Source of the DNA: Amyelois transitella
Taxonomy: Eukaryota; Arthropoda; Insecta; Lepidoptera; Pyralidae
Reading direction: 5' to 3'
Assembly: GCF_032362555.1 (NCBI RefSeq)
Contig: NC_083525.1
Span: 1,969,501 to 2,033,500 of the forward strand
DNA length: 64,000 nt
In this document: piece after piece, positions 47,401-58,110 of the stretch
Layout of the letters: every line of letters starts with the position of its first letter
Position numbering within the stretch: the first letter of the stretch is position 1
Position numbers and translations under genes: made by a program
The notes under the pieces: generated by a model
The model's input: the letters and a program-made list of their open reading frames with translations, nothing else
Database searches by the model: none
Told to the model about the DNA's origin: nothing

Positions 47401-49015
47401 CGTCGGGACAGGAATAGAAATAAGTTTAAGAAAGTATAAGAAATAAGTAAAGTAAAGTAATAAATAATTGGAATAAGTGTAGGTATTTCTATTTGTAACT
47501 AATAAAACTAATGACATTTAGCACACGGATAGAATAGACATTCAGAAGTAACATTTGTTACGTTTCCTTGGAAATTAACACGGAGCAAAAAAAGCTAGTA
47601 AGCGAGTGATAAGGACGTAATATGTTTGTGGTAGGTATACCTACCTCCGGCATTTTCCGACACTTGACATTAATGTTTGCAAGTCATTTTTGATAAATAC
47701 ACGCCATTTTGTAAATAACAAGATATTAGTGATAATATATTTTGAAAGTCATTACATTTAAATGTAAACCATCAAAAACATCCTGTAAAAAACTGTTGCT
47801 AGCCCATTATGCTGTGATACATACTAATAATCAAATAGATGTCCAAGTCGATTTATTTGTTTAAAACGTAAAATATTTTTAATGTTGGCATAATAATAAC
47901 TTATGTAATAACTTAAGACAGAAGGTCCTTTAAGTTGAGACTAAATAGAAGTTGTAAGATCCACCTCCCGTTATGCCTCATATAGTTACCTATCTACACC
48001 TATTATTTTCTATTATACAGCAATAATGATTTATTAATTGCAAATGTAACCTTGTAATCCTATACATTTATATAGGATTACAAAGCTATTCATGCAGTTG
48101 GTGTATTGAGAAAACTGGAACGAAATTATAAAATATTTAGGTTGATTGATTTTGATTAAGACACTCAACTCTATTCGTATTCTTAATTTGAAGCTTCTAT
48201 GTGTGCTAGAAGTGCCTTGGACTTTTGATGATGGGTGGGTCAGTCAATCAGTGAGTGACAAAAATCAGAAACTTTAACAAGTTGTCATTCTTAAACTGCT
48301 GGTTTAAATAGACTGAAATTTTAAATATACCGTGTTTATATAATGATTAGTTACTGAAAATTCAGGCTTCTTGTTTTATCCACAACGAAATTATAGGGGG
48401 GTCTAAAATAGGCTGAATTTCTTCGAGAAAAGGATGGTACGGCCGTGCCGCTTTTTTGCTCGACTTCGCGGGGGCACTACCGTGCCCCCAGATAAATGCA
48501 AAATGTATTTGTTCGTGTGGCCGTCTCAGTTGTGGACGGCTAAATCGTTGAATCGATTTTGATGAAATGATATGTTAAGACCACAATAAAAAAAATATTT
48601 TGCAGGTCTAACAGTACCTACCTACTGGTCCACGATGAAATGAATGAATTCTGGCGGCAAAGCATAGTTTGCACCAGTTGCTTCTCTTCCCGACTCGATT
48701 GTAAAAATCCCTTGAATGGTTTTTAACAAAACTGCTATACTATAATAACATAACTCTCTCTATTAATGCTCGTCGGTTTTGTGTTCTCTTGTAAATAACT
48801 GCATTATGTTAGTGCCCGAGTGTCAAACTTGTCTCGTGCAAATTTAAAAGTCGTTTGGACCATATTTTATGAAGGTCACCTCTCCGGTACACGGCACCCC
48901 TGGGAACACCCTAAAACTTTGCACTCCCAATCTCGAAACATGTGAATAATTTATTTACACATTAAGCTCGAGCACATCAAAAGCAAGACAGAAGTAGCGA
49001 AGAGTGAAAGCGGGT

Positions 49016-49264
49016 ACATACATACATATGGTCACGTCTATACCCCTTGCGGGGTAGACAGAGCCAACAGTCTTGAAAAGACTGAATGGCCACGTTCAGC
49101 TATTTGGCTTAATGATAGAATTGAGATTCAAATAGTGACAGGTTTATCGCCTAAAAAAGAATCCCAAGTTTGTAAGCCTATCCCTTAGTCGCCTTTTACG
49201 ACATCCATGGGAAAGAGATGGAGTGGTCCTATTCTTTTTTGTATTGGTGCCGGGAACTACACAG
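49016..49264 (-). mobile_element. Rep-A copy, near full length, with target-site duplication
   Basis: GAAAGCGGGT at 49006-49015 and 49265-49274 flanks a reverse copy. The GCTAGCCC segment is partly deleted. Confidence 0.8.
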
Positions 49265-49734
49265 GAAAGCGGGTCTGTGTATTCATTCATGTTTTTTAAT
49301 GTAGTCAATGTGCATTCGTCCAAGATTTAGATTTAAGGGATCTATGTATATTTGTAAATTAACGTCCGGTGAAAATGCTGCAGTGTAGTTTGTTCCGCGG
49401 CTTCTTCTACACATGCACTTTGGAAGCGGTAGTTGTTATAATTATGTGCATGTGCATGTAAGTGATGTGACGTCAATAAGTGATAACTTGTATCTAATTT
49501 TGAAAATAAATCTATTCTATTCTGTAGAGTTGTTTTACGAGTATCAATATCAATAAAAATAACAACATTTTAATAAAATAACGAATTGACAAGGTGACTA
49601 GTTATTTGTCTTTTTCTTTATGGCAATTAATTCTAATAATTTATAGGTATGGATAATTGCATAGCTGGGAGCTACAGCTAGTATATAAATAAATATCGCC
49701 TTATCATTAAAATTCATCATCAATTACCTACCGT

Positions 49735-50640
49735 TTACCGTGTGGTTCCCGGCACCAATGAAACAAAGAATAGGTAATATAATACCACCCAATCTCGTTC
49801 CCATGGATGTCATAAAAGGCGATTAAGGGATTGGCTTATAAACTTGGAATTCTTCTTTTAGATGATGGGCTAGCAACCTGTCACTATTTGAATCTCAATT
49901 CTAACATTAAGCCAAACAGGTGAACGTGGCCTATCAGTCTTTTTAAGACTGTTAGCTTTGTCTATCCCACAAGGGATATAGACGTGACGTATGTATGTAT
50001 GTATGTTCATCAACAGTTTGTAATCTTATGGAAAACAGCTTTATGTTGCTTTGCCTAGTTTAAATAAGTAGTTAAAAATAAATTACTAACTAGAGAAACA
50101 TAGTTACGAGTGTCACATCATTTAATGGCGTGTTTTCTAAACTGAAGGACAGACCTATCTATGCAAAAGACTCTGATCAGCAAATGTTCTTGTTTGTCAC
50201 CTAATTGTATGGTGAATGATGAGCTAGCTAGTGTGACCTTAGTTTAAGATTTTCACGAATCAATTTCAATCAATTTCGTGTGCTCTTAGATTTTTTTTTA
50301 TTTTTATTTATTTTATTGGTTATTGTTACTTTAAGTTTTTTGACACTTGTGTAAAAAGAATTTACTTTAGCTTCCTGGTTTGTGTGCTATTTGATGCATC
50401 TTTTGTTATGTGATGACGCAAGTGCCCTTAGAATAGGACCTCTCTGATATCTTTTCTATAGATATCGCAAAAGGCGACTAAGGTTATACACTTGGGATTC
50501 CTCTTGTAGGCGATGGGCTAGGAACCTTTGAATCTCAATCCTATCATAAAGCCATACAGCTGAACGTGGTCTTTCAGTCTTTTGAGGACTGTTGGCTCTG
50601 TCTACCCCACAAGGTGAATATAGAGTTGACTATATGCTAA
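49735..50640 (+). mobile_element. Two forward Rep-A copies
   Basis: 49735-50005 is nearly complete. 50425-50640 is diverged and lacks the head. A further partial piece follows at about 50640-50730. A 3' fragment of the tRNA-like SINE (AATTTGTCCCGTATATATTT) is at 50745-50825. Confidence 0.6.
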
Positions 50641-51019
50641 TAAACTTGGGATTCTTCGTGTTGACGATGGGCTAGCAACCTGTCGTTTTTGAATCTCAAC
50701 TTCATCTAACTAAATGTGGTATTTTTAAGACTTGGAGTATGATGTTGTGTTAATATCTCACAAAACAAATCTCGAACTTACTTTAACTTAACCTGTGTAA
50801 TTTGTCCCGTATATATTTATTTATTATTTAATTCCATGTCATACTAGGAGGGCCGAGCCTACTTCAAAGTTTTCTTGTTGAACGACATGCAATTGATGCA
50901 GTATTTTCGAATATTAATCACACAAATTTTCTTTCGTTCGAATCCAAACAAATAAACAACGCCTCAATATGTATGTACAAAGTACAGGTATGAAATTAAG
51001 ATAAATTTAGTACCTAAGG

Positions 51020-51117
51020 GTCTATTTATATCGGAGCACACGTATTTAAAAACGTTTGGTCACCATAGCTCGACTACATTTAAAGACTCGAAAGAAACTG
51101 CCAATCTTACGAGAAAC
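51020..51117 (+). promoter_or_regulatory. Candidate promoter of P450 first exon 1
   Basis: TATTTAAAA at about 51043-51051 lies 65-75 bases before the start codon at 51118, a workable TATA distance for a short 5' UTR. TATTTATAT at 51022 is an alternative. Confidence 0.4.
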
Positions 51118-52489
51118 ATGATCGGAGCTGCACTTACTTTACTAATATTAATTTTTATCGTTTTATACAATGTGGCAAAATGGAAATTTGGGTATTGGAA
51201 GAAACGCGGTATACCGTATTTGGAACCCGTTCCCGTCTTAGGGAACTACGGGTCTTACATAATCCAGAGGGAGTACCTAGGACAATTAACACAACGGCTA
51301 TGTGACCAGTTCTCAAAATCACCGTATTTTGGAGTATTTTACGGTACTGAGCCAACTCTTATTGCGCATGAGCCAGAAATAATCAAAATTATAATGACTA
51401 AGGACTTTTATTACTTCAGTAGCCGAGAAATCTCCGATTACACCTACAAGGAAGTGATGACCCAAAACTTATTCTTCACTTACGGCGACAGATGGAAAGT
51501 GCTTCGGCAAAACTTAACACCTCTCTTTTCGTCATCCAAAATGAAGAACATGTTTTATTTAGTGGACAAATGTGCTCACGTTTTTGAAGATATGCTAAGT
51601 AACGAATTAAAAACGGATAATGTTCAGGAAGTGAGACCCCTAATGGCTAGATTTACTATGGATGTCATAGGGTCATGTGCATTTGGCATCGATACAAATA
51701 CTATGGCACGAAATTCAGAAACAAATCCTTTCACAAAAATTGGTTGTTTGATATTCTCAGAAACATTTTATAGAGGCTTCAAGATTGCAGCAAGAGCAAT
51801 TTGGCCCGCGCTATTTTACGGTCTTAAAATGAAAAGTTTCCCTACCGAAGCTGATGAATTCTTCAACAAACTGATGATGGGTGTGTTCGCAGGACGAAAA
51901 TATAAACCAACGAACAGAAACGATTTCGTCGATCTTATTCTGAATTGGAAGGAGAAGAACTACATAACTGGTGATAGTTTGCAGAATATGAAAGGAGATG
52001 ATAAGAAAGTAAATCTCGAAGTTGATGATGAGATCTTAGTGGGGCAATGTTTATTGTTTTTCGCTGCTGGATTTGAAACGTCATCTACAACGTTGCAGTA
52101 CACTTTGTATGAGCTTGCTAAGAATCCAGAGGCTCAGGAAAAGGTTATAAACGAAATAGACGAATATCTTCAACGTCGTAACAACAAACTTGTTTACGAG
52201 TGCATTACAGAGTTGCCGTATACTGAAGCCTGTTTTGATGAAGCCCTTCGTTTGTACCCGGTCCTTGGTGTGCTGACCCGGGAAGTGGTTGAAGACTACA
52301 CTATGCCATGTGGGGCGGTCATAGGGAAAGGGATTCGTGTACATATACCAGTGTATCATCTACATCATAATCCAGAGTTCTTTCCAAATCCAGAAGTGTT
52401 CAGACCTGAAAGATTTTATGGCGAAGAAAAACGGAACGTCAAACCTTTTACTTACATGCCATTTGGAGAAGGACCTCGCTTGTGTATTG
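51118..52489 (+). CDS. Cytochrome P450 (CYP3 clan), first exon 1 of cluster
   Basis: Heme-thiolate monooxygenase, expected in the ER membrane, of the CYP6-like insect clan that oxidises plant toxins, insecticides and other hydrophobic compounds. The exon encodes 457 codons plus one base. There is an N-terminal anchor (LTLLILIFIVLYNV), the hinge FGYWKKRGIPYLEPVPVLGN, WKVLRQ in helix C, AAGFET in helix I (Gly318, Glu320, Thr321), EALR in helix K, FRPERF, and the heme loop FGEGPRLCIG with Cys456. It ends in a consensus donor, G|GTAAGTTT, in phase 1. No terminal exon lies before the next P450 begins 305 bases later; the only compatible one is at 56144. If spliced there, the protein would have 521 residues, normal for the family. 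Without splicing the frame adds KFKLQKVITF and stops, removing about 60 C-terminal residues. The CYP subfamily is not assigned. Confidence 0.9.
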
Positions 52490-52747
52490 GTAAGTTTAAA
52501 TTACAAAAAGTAATTACTTTTTAAGGCGGGTTTTCTATTACATTACATGTTTACGGATTGACTTTAGAGTCAATATCAAGACATCGGCTTTACACAATTG
52601 CAGTTAATGTTGCATTAATATCTAACATACATATACGAGTATATAAGCCAGAGGCAAACGAACTTTAATCTTAAAGGGTCAAATAAATGATATAATAATT
52701 TATTGTTTTGATATTGAGGTCGTCAAAATAGGTAATCTTAAATGTAC

Positions 52748-52793
52748 TTATATAAAGCTTGTTTTCCGTCTTATCGTAATAAGTCTCACAAAT
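52748..52793 (+). promoter_or_regulatory. Candidate promoter of P450 first exon 2
   Basis: TATATAAAG at about 52750-52758 lies about 40 bases before the start codon at 52794. The interval 52490-52793 holds no terminal-exon remnant. An AATAAA at 52682-52687 could serve read-through transcripts of the preceding exon. Confidence 0.4.
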
Positions 52794-54165
52794 ATGATTG
52801 TTGAAGTGTTATTAATAGTAGTGGTCACTTTATTTTTCATTTTATACCATATTTCCAAAAGGAAATTTGGGTATTGGAAGGAACGCAATATACCGTACCT
52901 GGAACCCGTCCCGATTCTAGGCAACTACGGGCCTTTTATAATGCAGAGGAAGTATAATGGTAAAATGGCACAAGAATTATGTCAAAAGTTTCCAGACGAA
53001 CCGTATTTTGGAGTATTTTATGGTACGGAGCCGACCCTCATGGTACAGGATCCAGAAATGATCAAAACGGTCATGACTAAAGACTTCTATTACTTCAGTT
53101 GCCGGGAAATCTCCAACTACACCCACAGGGAAGTGTTCACTCAAAATTTGTTTTTCATTTGTGGACACAAGTGGAGAGTACTACGCCAAAACTTGACCCC
53201 TCTCTTCTCGTCCTCCAAAATGAAGAACATGTTTTACTTGATAGAAGAATGTGTTCAAGTGTTTGAAGGCATGTTAGATCGTGATATAAAAGTAAATAAT
53301 GTGCAAGGAGTGAGACATCTTATGGCAAGATTTACGATGGATTGCATTGGTTTGTGTGCATTTGGCATAGAAACTAAGACTATGGAACAAGACTCACGTA
53401 AAAATCCATTTACAAGCATTGCAGCTATAATGTTTATGGAGTCATACATAAGAGGCACTATGATTGTCGTCCGGGCTATTTGGCCAGCCTTATTTTACGG
53501 GTTAGGTATAAAACTTTTCCCCAAAATAGCTCTTAACTTTTTCAAGAAATTAATGAGGGGAGTATTTGAAGACCGCCAATACAAACCTACAAATAGAAAT
53601 GATTTTGTAGATTTGATCTTAAATTGGAAGAAAAATAACTTTATATCTGGAGATAGTTTGCAAAATATGAAAGGAGGTGAAAACAAAGTGAGATTGGAAA
53701 TTGATGATGAAATGCTAGTGTCGCAATGTATGTTGTTCTTCGCTGCTGGGTTTGAAACTTCATCTACGACTTTGCAGTACCTTTTGTATGAGCTTGCTAA
53801 AGACCGAAAGGCACAGCAAAAAGTCATAGGAGAAGTAGACGAATATCTTCAACTTCATAAAAATAAACTTGAATATGAGTGCACTACAGAGTTGCCGTTT
53901 ACTGAAGCCTGTATCGATGAAGCTCTTCGTTTATATCCGGCTGTTGGAATATTGACCAGGGAATTGGTTGAAGACTATACTCTGCCGTGTGGAGCTGTTA
54001 TAGGGAATGGAATCCGCGTGCATATACCAGTGTACCATTTACACCACAATCCGAAATTCTTCACTGATCCAGAGATGTTCAGACCTGAAAGATTTTATAA
54101 ACAAAAACGTGATGTAATACCCTATACCCATATTCCGTTTGGTGAGGGACCTCGGGCGTGTATAG
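52794..54165 (+). CDS. Cytochrome P450 (CYP3 clan), first exon 2 of cluster
   Basis: A close tandem relative of the exon at 51118, with the same length (457 codons plus one base) and intact landmarks: anchor VVTLFFILYHI, FGYWKERNIPYLEPVPILGN, WRVLRQ, AAGFET (Thr322), EALR, FRPERF and FGEGPRACIG with Cys456. It ends in donor G|GTGAGTAA in phase 1; unspliced, it would stop two codons later. The next P450 starts 264 bases downstream and no terminal exon lies between, so like its neighbour it depends on the exon at 56144 (521 residues if joined) or is truncated. No internal stop or frameshift is present, which argues against an old pseudogene. Confidence 0.9.
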
Positions 54166-54342
54166 GTGAGTAAAAAATTATTGAGAAGTTTGTGTACTTT
54201 GTCACTACTGTCACACACACACGAGTAGGTATGTATTATTTAACGACTAAGGAACATAGGATTTCTACAACCTAGAATCACGTAATATAGTGTATCCATG
54301 TTGAAATTCAATAAAAACGTAATCAGATTATTAAAGAGTCGA

Positions 54343-54429
54343 GGTCAACTTAATCTTATCTAAATTTTACATATAAATAGGGCAATTAAGTACGAGTACC
54401 TATATATCGCAATAAACATTTCCAAAACA
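54343..54429 (+). promoter_or_regulatory. Candidate promoter of P450 first exon 3
   Basis: TATAAATAG at 54372-54380 lies about 50 bases before the start codon at 54430. Just upstream, GAGGTCAACTTAATCTTAT resembles GAGGTCGTC...AATCTTA ahead of first exon 2, suggesting a conserved promoter block. Confidence 0.42.
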
Positions 54430-56337
54430 ATGATTGTCGAAATAACATTGTCTCTACTGATCATATTTTTAATTATTGTATATAACATATCCAAATGGAG
54501 ATTTGGGTATTGGAAGAAACGAAATGTACCCTTTTTGGAACCTGTCCCGGTTTTGGGGAACTATGGACCTTTTATCCTTTTTAAGAAGTTTATTGGGCTT
54601 GTTGCACAAGATTTGTGTCAGAAAATGCCAAACAAGCCTTATTTTGGCGTATTTTATGGCACGGAGCCAACCTTGATGGTACAGGATCCAGAGATGGTCA
54701 AAACAGTCCTGACGAAAGATTTCTACTACTTCAGCAGTCGTGAAATTTCCAAATACACACACAGAGAAGTGTTTAGTCAAAACTTATTCTTCACATATGG
54801 AGACAAATGGAAAGTGTACCGGCAAAATTTAACTCCTCTTTTTTCTTCATCTAAAATGAAAAAGATGTTCTACTTAATTGAAAAATGTGCTCATGTGTTC
54901 GAAAACATGTTAGATCATGAATTTAAGACAAATAATGTGCATGGAGTAAGGCATTTAATGGCAAGATATACCATGGATTGCATAGGATCATGTGCTTTTG
55001 GCATTAATACTAATACTATGGATCAAAACTCAACAAAAAATCCTTTTACAAACATCGGAGAGTTACTCTTTGAAGAGTCTTATATAAGAGGCATTCTCGT
55101 TAATCTAAGAGCTATATGGCCTGCAATATTTTACGGTATAGGACTGAGAAGTTTTCCCAAGCAAGTTGATGATTTCTTTAACCAATTAATGATGGGAGTG
55201 TTCAAAGAACGTAATTATAAACCCATAAATAGAAACGATTTCGTAGATCTAATTTTAAACTGGAATGTAGGTAATTATATTATTGGGGATAGTATAGAAA
55301 ACATGAAAGGCGGTGATAAAAAAGTGAAGCTGGAAGTAAATGATGAGATGTTAGTGTCACAATGTATGTTGTTTTTCGCTGCTGGGTTTGAAACGTCATC
55401 CACGACATTACAGTATACATTATATGAGCTCGCTAAGCATCCTGAAGCTCAGAAAAGAGTGATACAAGAAGTGGATGAATACCTCAAACGTCATGATAAC
55501 AAACTTGATTATGACTGTAATGCTGAGTTGCCTTTTACTGAAGCTTGTTTCGATGAAGCTCTTCGTTTGTACCCAGTTGTTAGTATATTGACTCGAGAAA
55601 CGGCTGATGAATATACTTTGCCGTGTGGAGCTGTCATAGAGAAAGGAATACGTGTTCATATACCCGTGTACCATATACATCATAACCCGGATTTCTTCCC
55701 TGACGTAGAGATGTTCCGTCCTGAGAGATTTTATGGTGAAGAAAATATAAAACCATATAGTTATATGCCATTTGGCGAGGGACCTAGGTTATGTATTGGT
55801 AAGTTGAAAGGGAATTAACCGACGCATGCGCTGGTTTATTATTGAGTTGATGTACAGTGTTTTTTCTGTTGATGACATTTATTAATTTAGTGTAAGCTTT
55901 TGTTTTCTCTCTCACAGAATTTGCTACACCAGCACTAAAACTATAATCTATCTACTTTCAAAAATAATGACTTGCATTCTTTCTCATCAATTACAGGCAA
56001 AAAGTGAACCAATAATAAATTAGGTGTCCTTTGCGATCGGGGCACACAACAATAACAAAATTGAAATAGAAGAGACAAATTTAATGGACTGGCAGATATT
56101 ACAATTTTAAACGTTAAAAATTAAATATTAAACACTATTTCAGGCATGCGCTTCGCAAAGATGCAGATGTTCTCCGGCATCATAACCCTGCTGAAGAAGT
56201 ACCAAGTGGAGCTAGCCGCAGACACTCCTCGCAAGCTGAACTTCAAATCCACCACCTTGGTCACCCAGCCGAAGGAGCTAATCAAACTGAAGTTTGTGGA
56301 GAGGGAAGGATGGGAAAAGAGAATGTTCAATAAATAA
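54430..56337 (+). CDS. Cytochrome P450 (CYP3 clan), first exon 3 plus terminal exon
   Basis: Exons 54430-55798 and 56144-56337 join in phase 1 across a 345-base GT-AG intron to give 520 residues, a full-length microsomal P450. Landmarks are the anchor LSLLIIFLIIVYNI, FGYWKKRNVPFLEPVPVLGN, WKVYRQ, AAGFET (Thr322), EALR, FRPERF, FGEGPRLCIG with Cys455, and then the terminal-exon part GMRFAKMQMFSG to WEKRMFNK. It is the only member of the forward cluster whose terminal exon lies directly downstream. AATAAA overlaps the stop (56329-56334). The general role is oxidation of small hydrophobic compounds; the specific substrate is unknown. Confidence 0.93.
56144..56337 (+). CDS. Single P450 terminal exon, candidate shared exon
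   Basis: The exon begins GCATGCGCTTCGC after TTTCAG and encodes GMRFAKMQM, then KYQVELA, then a C-terminal strand region ending MFNK. It completes the structural core behind the heme loop. It accepts phase 1, which all three upstream first exons donate. The homologous exon of the reverse P450 (59614-59418) starts GIRFAKMQM, showing that a separate terminal exon is the ancestral layout of this group. Confidence 0.9.
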
Positions 56338-56374
56338 TAATAATAGAAATTGCATTTAAGTTTATTTTATACTA

Positions 56375-56465
56375 GCTTCCCCCCGCGACTCCGTCCGCGC
56401 GGATATCGGTCTTCGCGTGGATGGTTTATTTCTCCATTTTGAGTAACTCTGACATAGGTGTAATA
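56375..56465 (+). repeat. Repeat of the CCCCGCGACTCCGTCCGCGC type
   Basis: A common-type AT/GC repeat beginning immediately after the P450 cluster. It merges with the left arm of the inverted repeat that follows. Confidence 0.45.
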
Positions 56466-56628
56466 CAATACCCAAGGTTAAAGGTAAAAAAATGGGTTTT
56501 TCACGATTTTCTTCAAAACGGTAAGTTTTATCGGAAAATTACCTCAGACATAGATTGTAGATCATAAAGTTATCTATAAAAAGGAATCAATATTTTTTTT
56601 TCAATAAAGCTACCGTATCTGAGATATA

Positions 56629-57240
56629 CATACATACATACATAAAATCACGCCTCTTTCCCGGAGGGGTAGGCAGAGACTACCTCTTTCCACTTGCCAC
56701 GATCTCTGCATACTTCTTTCGCTTCGTCCACATTCATAACTCTCTTCATACAAGCTCGGCGGTTTCGGGTACTTTTGACCTGACCCTTTACCACGACGTC
56801 CTTAATTTGATCAAGATACGTTCGTCTAGGTCTTCCCACTCCGACCTTTCCCTCCACACTCTCCTTGTATATCTGCTTAGTCAACCTGCTTTCATTCATC
56901 CTCTCCACATGACCGAACCATCTTAACATACCCTTTTCTATTCCTGTAACTACATCTTCTTTCACATCACAACATTCCCTTATCACGCTGTTCCTTATCC
57001 TGTCACTCAATTTCACACCCATCATACTCCTTAACGCTCTCATTTCCACTGCATTTATTCTGCTTTCATGCTTCTTTTGCCATACCCAACTTTCACTCCC
57101 ATACATTAATGTCGGGACCAAAACGCCCCTGTGCACAGCCAGTCGAGCCTTTTTGGATAGTTTCTGACTGCTCATAAAGGCATGCAAAGCTCCATTCACC
57201 ATGTTCCCCGCGTTCACTCTCCTTTCAATATCACGAGATA
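56629..57240 (-). mobile_element. RTE-like non-LTR retrotransposon, 5'-truncated, with 15-bp target-site duplication
   Basis: CGTATCTGAGATATA flanks it at 56614-56628 and 57241-57255. On the minus strand there are 200 open codons that begin ERRVNAGNMVNGALH and include VLVPTLMYGSESWVW, MRALRSMMGVKLSDRIRN, GMLRWFGHVERM and [14 protein letters not shown], and end YPSGKEA. This is the region C-terminal to the reverse transcriptase domain in RTE-type elements. It ends in GCGTGATTTTATG plus (TATG)n. It is the longest copy in the window and serves as reference for the shorter tails. Confidence 0.9.
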
Positions 57241-57537
57241 CGTATCTGAGATATAACGATGCAAAAAGTTGCAAGCGTCATAATATGCATAAGCACGTCT
57301 CGTATATACTCTGTGTAGCAGTAATATAAATAAAAATATTGTTCTCTCGGTAATTTTAAGTTGAATTCAAAATATAAAATATACATAAGTATAATGAAAC
57401 CCAGTCCCTTCATTTATACTGTAGTGAAACCTTGAGACAACATCTGTCTCTCTGTACGTGGCTAGGGTCATATACCTGCTTTATCTCAGAATGCTCAACA
57501 TTATGAAATACCGTTAGCCTTTAATAATAGTAGTCCT

Positions 57538-58110
57538 TGCGGGGATACCGTTGACGGCTATGGACACCACGGCCTCTCATGCCCTAGGAGTGCCGGCCGT
57601 TTAGGGCGCCATGCCGCCCTAAATAATATAATCCTCCGTGCTCTTGCCACCATCCATGTTCCAGCCGTTCTAGAACCAAACGGTCTGGCTCGGGATGATG
57701 CCAAGAGACCGGATGGTATGACTTTGGTACCCTGGACATTGGGGCGGCCTTTGGTGTGGGATGCTTCTTGTGTCGACACACTTGCGCCGTCTCATCTTCA
57801 GGTTACTAAATCTAAGGTTGGTTCTGCTTCGAATGAGGCAAAAAACCTCAAAAGGCGCAAATATGTGGGTATCGGTAATACCTATACTTTTGAACCTTTT
57901 GGGGTAGAAACTCTAGGACCGGGGCCTATCTTACCATCAGCTCTTCCGACAATTGTCGAAAAAGCTGATTGAGGAATCTCTTGACCGGAGGGCTGGAAAT
58001 TATCTGGTTCAGAGAATCAGCATTTCCATTCAAGTTGGCAATGCTGCCATGCCTTCTGGGCACACTCCCGCATGTTGTTACTATGCAGGGACTGTACAAT
58101 TTATAAATTA
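57538..58110 (+). pseudogene. Degenerate C-terminal domain of a retroelement-type ORF
   Basis: The frame reads GRHAALNNIILRAL, then AVLEPNGLARDDAKRPDGMT, then LVPWTLGRPLVWDASCVDTL, then APSHLQ, KRRKYVGIG, FEPFGVETLGP and, after a frame change near 57970, FHSSWQCCHAF-type sequence or ISIQVGNAAMP in the matching frame. RPDG...PW..GR.LVWD...APSHL recurs in many multicopy metazoan ORFs, and the spaced acidic residues suggest a PD-(D/E)XK-like nuclease fold. I infer a retroelement origin; the N-terminal part is missing. Confidence 0.6.

Larger units (their letters stand above)
42950..51020. other. Intergenic stretch, repeats only
   Basis: No gene recognised. Contents: a Rep-A 3' fragment (42955-43018), a Rep-H-like end near 44405, an RTE tail (44955-45095, minus), a repeat of the ACTCGTATCACGCAAAAACT type (45380-45605), a cluster at 45665-46330, a repeat near 46830-46945, an RTE tail (47236-47398, minus), a small hairpin (48052-48083, 13-base arms), and Rep-A copies at 49016-49264, 49735-50005 and 50425-50640. 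The rest, including 43100-44400, is AT-rich. Confidence 0.55.

Noticed and set aside
52490-52793. Hidden terminal exon for the first P450
   Set aside because: All frames were read for an RFAKMQM-like start or the KYxVEL block; nothing similar was found, nor at 54166-54429.
56648-57274. 208-codon ORF as a host gene
   Set aside because: It is the C-terminal part of an RTE-like element with target-site duplication. The first dozen codons come from flanking repeat DNA.
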